Shown here piece by piece: positions 3,695 through 5,942 of a DNA stretch of 5,942 nt. Every line of letters begins with the position of its first letter. The first letter of the stretch is position 1. This DNA is from CAYPOY01 sp964412395. GTDB taxonomy: Bacteria; Chloroflexota; Anaerolineae; B4-G1. Location: assembly GCA_964412395.1 (NCBI GenBank), contig CAYPOY010000329.1:1-5942 (forward strand). Direction: 5' to 3'. Below the pieces are notes generated by a model that was given only the letters and a program-made list of their open reading frames with translations, had not been told where the DNA came from and ran no database searches. Position numbers and translations under genes: made by a program.

Positions 3695-4441
3695 ATGACG
3701 GTTTTACTGGCAGAAGAAGTAAAACAGGTGGTGTCGGAAGAATTGCCGGATTGGATCGAGGAACAACCGGATCTGCGCCTGCGCCTGCAACAAGCGATTG
3801 GAAAGATACCAGCCCAGCATTCCCAAAAAATGACCTACGAGGAGTTCCTGGCCTGGGCCGACGAGGACACGCTGGCTGAATGGGTGGATGGGGAAGTGAT
3901 GATGACCAGTCCGGCAAGTTACAGACATCAGGACACTGCTGATTTCTTAGTAAGTGTGTTACGCCCTTTTGTGGAAATACACCAACTGGGCATAGTGTGT
4001 AGTGCGCCCTTTCAGATGAAATTAGAGCACGGCCGGGAGCCAGATTTGCTTTTCGTGGCGCAGGAGCATTTGGGCCGCTTGAAGGAGACTTACCTGGACG
4101 GTCCGGCGGACCTGGTGGTGGAGATTGTCTCGCCGGAGAGTGTAGCCCGTGACCGTGGGGACAAATTCTACGAGTACAGCCGGGGCGGCGTGCCCGAATA
4201 CTGAATGATTGATCCCCAGGCACGCTGGGCCGAGTTCTACCGTTTGGAGGCGGGACATTACAGGCCGGCCTTTAGCGGAGACGAAGGCATATATCGCTCT
4301 GAGGCATTGCCTGGCTTTTGGCTGCGCGTCGAGTGGCTGTGGCAGGAACCGCTGCCCCATCCATTGCGGGCCCTGGGCGAGATTGCCGGTGTGGACACGA
4401 AAGTTGTGGAGCGTTTCTTGCAAGCGTTGGGAGGGGAATGA
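3695..4441 (+). pseudogene. Uma2-family endonuclease-like protein, interrupted by in-frame TGA
   Basis: ATG 3695 follows AGGAGGTG (3683-3690) at good spacing, which fixes the start. The N-terminal about 45 residues form a charged helical lead. The Uma2 domain begins at MTYEEFLAWADEDTLAEW and contains GEVMMTSPAS, HGREPDLLFVA, GPADLVVEIVSPES, ARDRGDKFYEYSRGGVPEY. The PDL aspartate, the VVEIVSPES glutamate and the DKFYEY lysine correspond to the PD-(D/E)xK-like core. At 4202-4204 a TGA replaces the tryptophan codon of the usual EYWLID motif. The same frame continues at once with ATG ATT GAT CCC and 77 further residues (ARWAEFYRLE) to TGA 4439-4441, so the full protein would be 248 residues. One base change (TGG to TGA) explains the break. 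Upstream and downstream parts are otherwise undamaged, so it is recent. Uma2 proteins have no settled cellular role, though they are abundant in cyanobacteria and Chloroflexota. Confidence 0.85.
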
Positions 4442-4445
4442 CTTG

Positions 4446-4487
4446 CCCCCCCTGCTCCTCCGCCCCTCCGCCCCCCTGCCCCTCCGC
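4446..4487. repeat. C-rich low-complexity tract after the Uma2 gene
   Basis: Imperfect tandem units of the kind CCCCTCCG and CCCCTGCT fill the space between the Uma2 stop and copy B of the 143-bp repeat. CCGCA-CATT-TGCGG (4484-4497) can form a small hairpin at its right end. No gene is visible. Confidence 0.6.
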
Positions 4488-4498
4488 ACATTTGCGGT

Positions 4499-4641
4499 AG
4501 AACACCGAGCGCCCGGTGACGGCAGGCGCAGCAGCGCACGGTGGAGCGAGGCGAATGGCGAATAAAGTGACGGACGTGCCGGGCGATAGCCGTCGCCGCC
4601 AGTGACCGCGATTAACGCCGAGTCCCGCAGAGACTCCATCC
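4499..4641 (+). repeat. 143-bp direct repeat, copy B
   Basis: This is a near-identical copy of 1466-1608 with four substitutions and no gaps. It starts with the ENTERPVT-coding bases of an epimerase gene, but the preceding sequence (C-rich tract) has no epimerase similarity beyond TGCGG. Copy B therefore looks transplanted. Similarity ends after CCATCC at 4641. Downstream, 4642-4790 holds no gene. Confidence 0.92.
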
Positions 4642-4708
4642 CAATCCGCAATCCTCAGGGTGGGGCTGCGCGCTCAGCGACGGTAGGTGGCGTAGATGGG
4701 TTGAAGAG

Positions 4709-4753
4709 CGTTACACGTTGGCAGGTTGAGCGTGTAGTGTTCAATGTGTAACG
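4709..4753. promoter_or_regulatory. Inverted repeat upstream of the oxidoreductase gene, possible operator
   Basis: CGTTACAC (4709-4716) and GTGTAACG (4746-4753) are perfect 8-bp inverted arms 29 bases apart. A further ACACG/CGTGT pair (4713-4717, 4731-4735) lies inside. They end 46 bases before the gene start. TATAAG (4755-4760) could be a -10 box, but I find no -35 box at proper spacing. A regulator site is possible and unproven. Confidence 0.35.
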
Positions 4754-4799
4754 GTATAAGGTGTGCTGCACCACTACCCAGCACTGACATAGGAGGAAG

Positions 4800-5840
4800 A
4801 TGATAAGAGCGGCGGTAATCGGCGTGGGCGCAATGGGGCAGCATCACGCGCGTGTCTATGACCAGATGACGGCAGCAGAACTGGTAGGGGTGGCCGACGC
4901 GAATACTGAGGCCTGCGAGCGGATCGCACAATTGCATCACACAGTAGCTTACACCGACTACCGCAAGCTGCTGAGCGAGGCCAGACCTGATGTCGTCACG
5001 GTGGCTGTGCCGACCGAGTTTCATCATCGGGTAGGGCTGGACGCGCTGGAGGCCGGCTGCCACATCTTGATCGAGAAACCGATAGCTGCGACCGAGGATC
5101 AGGCGCGGGAACTGATTGAGCGAGCCGATGTGCTAGGGCGCAGACTTATGGTAGGTCACATCGTGCGCTTCGACCCGGCCGTGCAGGCGCTTAAGGAGCG
5201 ACTGGAGGCGGGCGAGTTGGGTCGCATCTTCCAGGTGCGCTGCCGGCGGTTGGGCCCGTTTCCCGCGCGTGTGCGGGATGTGGGTGTGGTGATTGACCTG
5301 GCAACGCACGACCTGGACCTGATACGCTACCTCACAGGCCAGGAGGCCGTGCGGGTCTACGCCGAGACAGAGCAAGAGATCCATTCAGTCTACGAGGACA
5401 TCCTGGTTGGCACCGTGCGCCTGGCAGACGGCACAATCGGTATATTGGACATCAACTGGCTGACGCCGACCAAGGTGCGCGAGTTAACGGTGACGGGTGA
5501 GCGGGGGATGTTCCTGGTAAATCATCTCACGCAGGATCTCTACTTCTACGAGAACGCAGAGGCGAATGGAGAGCGTTGGGACGCCATCAGCCTGCTGCGC
5601 GGCGTGAGCGAGGGACGTATGATCCGCTACCCCGTGCGCAAGTACGAGCCGCTGAAGGCGGAATTGGAAGAGTTCGTGCGGGCAGTGGTTGATGACAGAC
5701 CGGTGCCGGTTGATGGCAGGGATGGCCTGGCAGCCCTGCAACTGGCACAGGCGCTGGTTCAATCCGGCCGTGAGGGACGGGCCATTACTTTTGAGACCTG
5801 GGTCAAGACTCCCGAAGTCTCAGAGACTTCGGAAGTCTGA
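4800..5840 (+). CDS. Gfo/Idh/MocA-family NAD(P)-dependent sugar-nucleotide oxidoreductase
   Basis: This encodes 346 residues, a normal family length. ATG 4800 follows AGGAGG (4791-4796). The N-terminal Rossmann fold starts with AAVIGVGAMGQHHARVY, giving G8-x-G10-x2-G13 for NAD(P). Then come VTVAVPTEFHH (67-77), the catalytic EKP (92-94, Lys93), and VGHIVRFDPAVQALKE (118-133). In the second, substrate-binding domain, VIDLATHDLDLIRYL (164-178) carries the conserved His170 and aspartates. The GHxxRFxPAV form is typical of members in surface-sugar clusters such as UDP-sugar 3-dehydrogenases; the exact substrate cannot be read from the sequence. The nucleotide-sugar dehydrogenase that begins 15 bp downstream supports oxidation of a UDP-aminosugar or its uronate in the cytoplasm, in one operon. 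The last nine residues (PEVSETSEV) are encoded by a palindromic repeat and look like a late addition. The gene is intact. Confidence 0.93.
   Translation: MIRAAVIGVGAMGQHHARVYDQMTAAELVGVADANTEACERIAQLHHTVAYTDYRKLLSEARPDVVTVAVPTEFHHRVGLDALEAGCHILIEKPIAATEDQARELIERADVLGRRLMVGHIVRFDPAVQALKERLEAGELGRIFQVRCRRLGPFPARVRDVGVVIDLATHDLDLIRYLTGQEAVRVYAETEQEIHSVYEDILVGTVRLADGTIGILDINWLTPTKVRELTVTGERGMFLVNHLTQDLYFYENAEANGERWDAISLLRGVSEGRMIRYPVRKYEPLKAELEEFVRAVVDDRPVPVDGRDGLAALQLAQALVQSGREGRAITFETWVKTPEVSETSEV
5812..5838. repeat. Overlapping perfect palindromes at the 3' end of the oxidoreductase gene
   Basis: CCGAAGTCTC (5812-5821) pairs with GAGACTTCGG (5823-5832) around one A. AGACTTC (5824-5830) pairs with GAAGTCT (5832-5838) around one G. 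The two hairpins share bases, so only one can form at a time. The sequence supplies the last codons of the gene, and the stop TGA begins at its last base. It has no T-run, so it is not a classic terminator; it resembles a REP-like unit. Confidence 0.8.
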
Positions 5841-5855
5841 GGGAGAAAAGACGAC

Positions 5856-5942
5856 GTGAAAGACGACCTTTTGGCAGCGATTGAAAGCAAGACGGCGAAC
5901 GTGGTTGTGCTGGGCCTGGGATACGTTGGATTGCCGGTGGCC
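5856..5942 (+). CDS. Nucleotide-sugar dehydrogenase, N-terminal part, cut by the window edge
   Basis: GTG 5856 opens a frame to the window end (29 codons): VKDDLLAAIESKTANVVV then LGLGYVGLPVA. LGLGYVGLPVA is the NAD-binding GxGxxG signature of UDP-glucose/UDP-N-acetylhexosamine 6-dehydrogenases, which oxidise C6 of the UDP-sugar to the uronic acid in two NAD-linked steps. The leading helix before the motif (LLAAIESKTA) is typical of the WbpA-like subgroup. GGGAG (5841-5845) upstream is a weak, somewhat distant ribosome binding site. It lies 15 bp after the oxidoreductase and shares its direction, so it is probably in the same operon. Whether it is complete cannot be told. This N-terminal domain is exactly the part missing from the remnant at 1651-1958, so the two cannot be compared directly. 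Confidence 0.88.
   Translation, partial: MKDDLLAAIESKTANVVVLGLGYVGLPVA

Noticed and set aside
4202..4204. TGA read as tryptophan (altered genetic code) or selenocysteine
   Set aside because: TGA ends the HEPN, MNT and oxidoreductase genes at family-typical positions in this same window, and the position is a tryptophan site, not a cysteine-type active site.
1..5942. CRISPR array, tRNA or rRNA
   Set aside because: There are no regularly spaced repeats and no recognisable tRNA arms or rRNA motifs on either strand.

Overview
The window looks like chromosomal DNA from a GC-rich bacterium, most likely Chloroflexota (Anaerolineae-like). That is an inference from the gene mix: MNT/HEPN toxin-antitoxin pairs, a Uma2 protein, a surface-sugar operon and many short palindromic repeats. 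No rRNA, tRNA or CRISPR array is visible. All supportable genes are on the + strand.

The left two thirds (1 to about 3500) is a gene graveyard. Pieces of two UDP-sugar genes are scattered out of order: a UDP-GlcNAc 2-epimerase (wecB-like; pieces at 1-337, 1255-1329, 1331-1488 and 3256-3511) and a UDP-ManNAc-type nucleotide-sugar dehydrogenase (wecC-like; pieces at 1651-1958 and 2816-3050). Toxin-antitoxin genes lie between them. There is one intact MNT/HEPN pair (348-1032), one fused and truncated MNT/HEPN remnant (1045-1240), one MNT/HEPN pair whose HEPN gene is frameshifted (2047-2815), and one truncated small antitoxin-like gene (3071 to about 3247). The second MNT/HEPN pair sits exactly between the two pieces of the dehydrogenase. 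Two wecB pieces each carry a short palindromic insertion (47 and 25 bp), and removing it restores the expected protein reading.

From 3598 to 4441 a Uma2-family nuclease-like gene has a near-consensus promoter and a strong ribosome binding site. It is cut by an in-frame TGA where the family normally has a tryptophan. It is followed by a C-rich tract and a 143-bp segment that is a near-identical copy (4 mismatches) of 1466-1608. The first copy begins inside a wecB remnant and the second does not, so the second is probably the derived one.

From 4800 onward the sequence is ordinary: an intact Gfo/Idh/MocA sugar-nucleotide oxidoreductase, then after 15 bp the start of an intact nucleotide-sugar dehydrogenase (from 5856). 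These two look like the front of a working operon for an aminosugar-uronic acid used in surface polysaccharide. The remnants to the left come from the same pathway class, so the window probably spans a repeatedly rearranged edge of a polysaccharide locus. I see no clearly new multi-gene system. The most unusual signals are the toxin-antitoxin cassettes interleaved with broken sugar genes, the removable palindromic insertions and the duplicated 143-bp segment.
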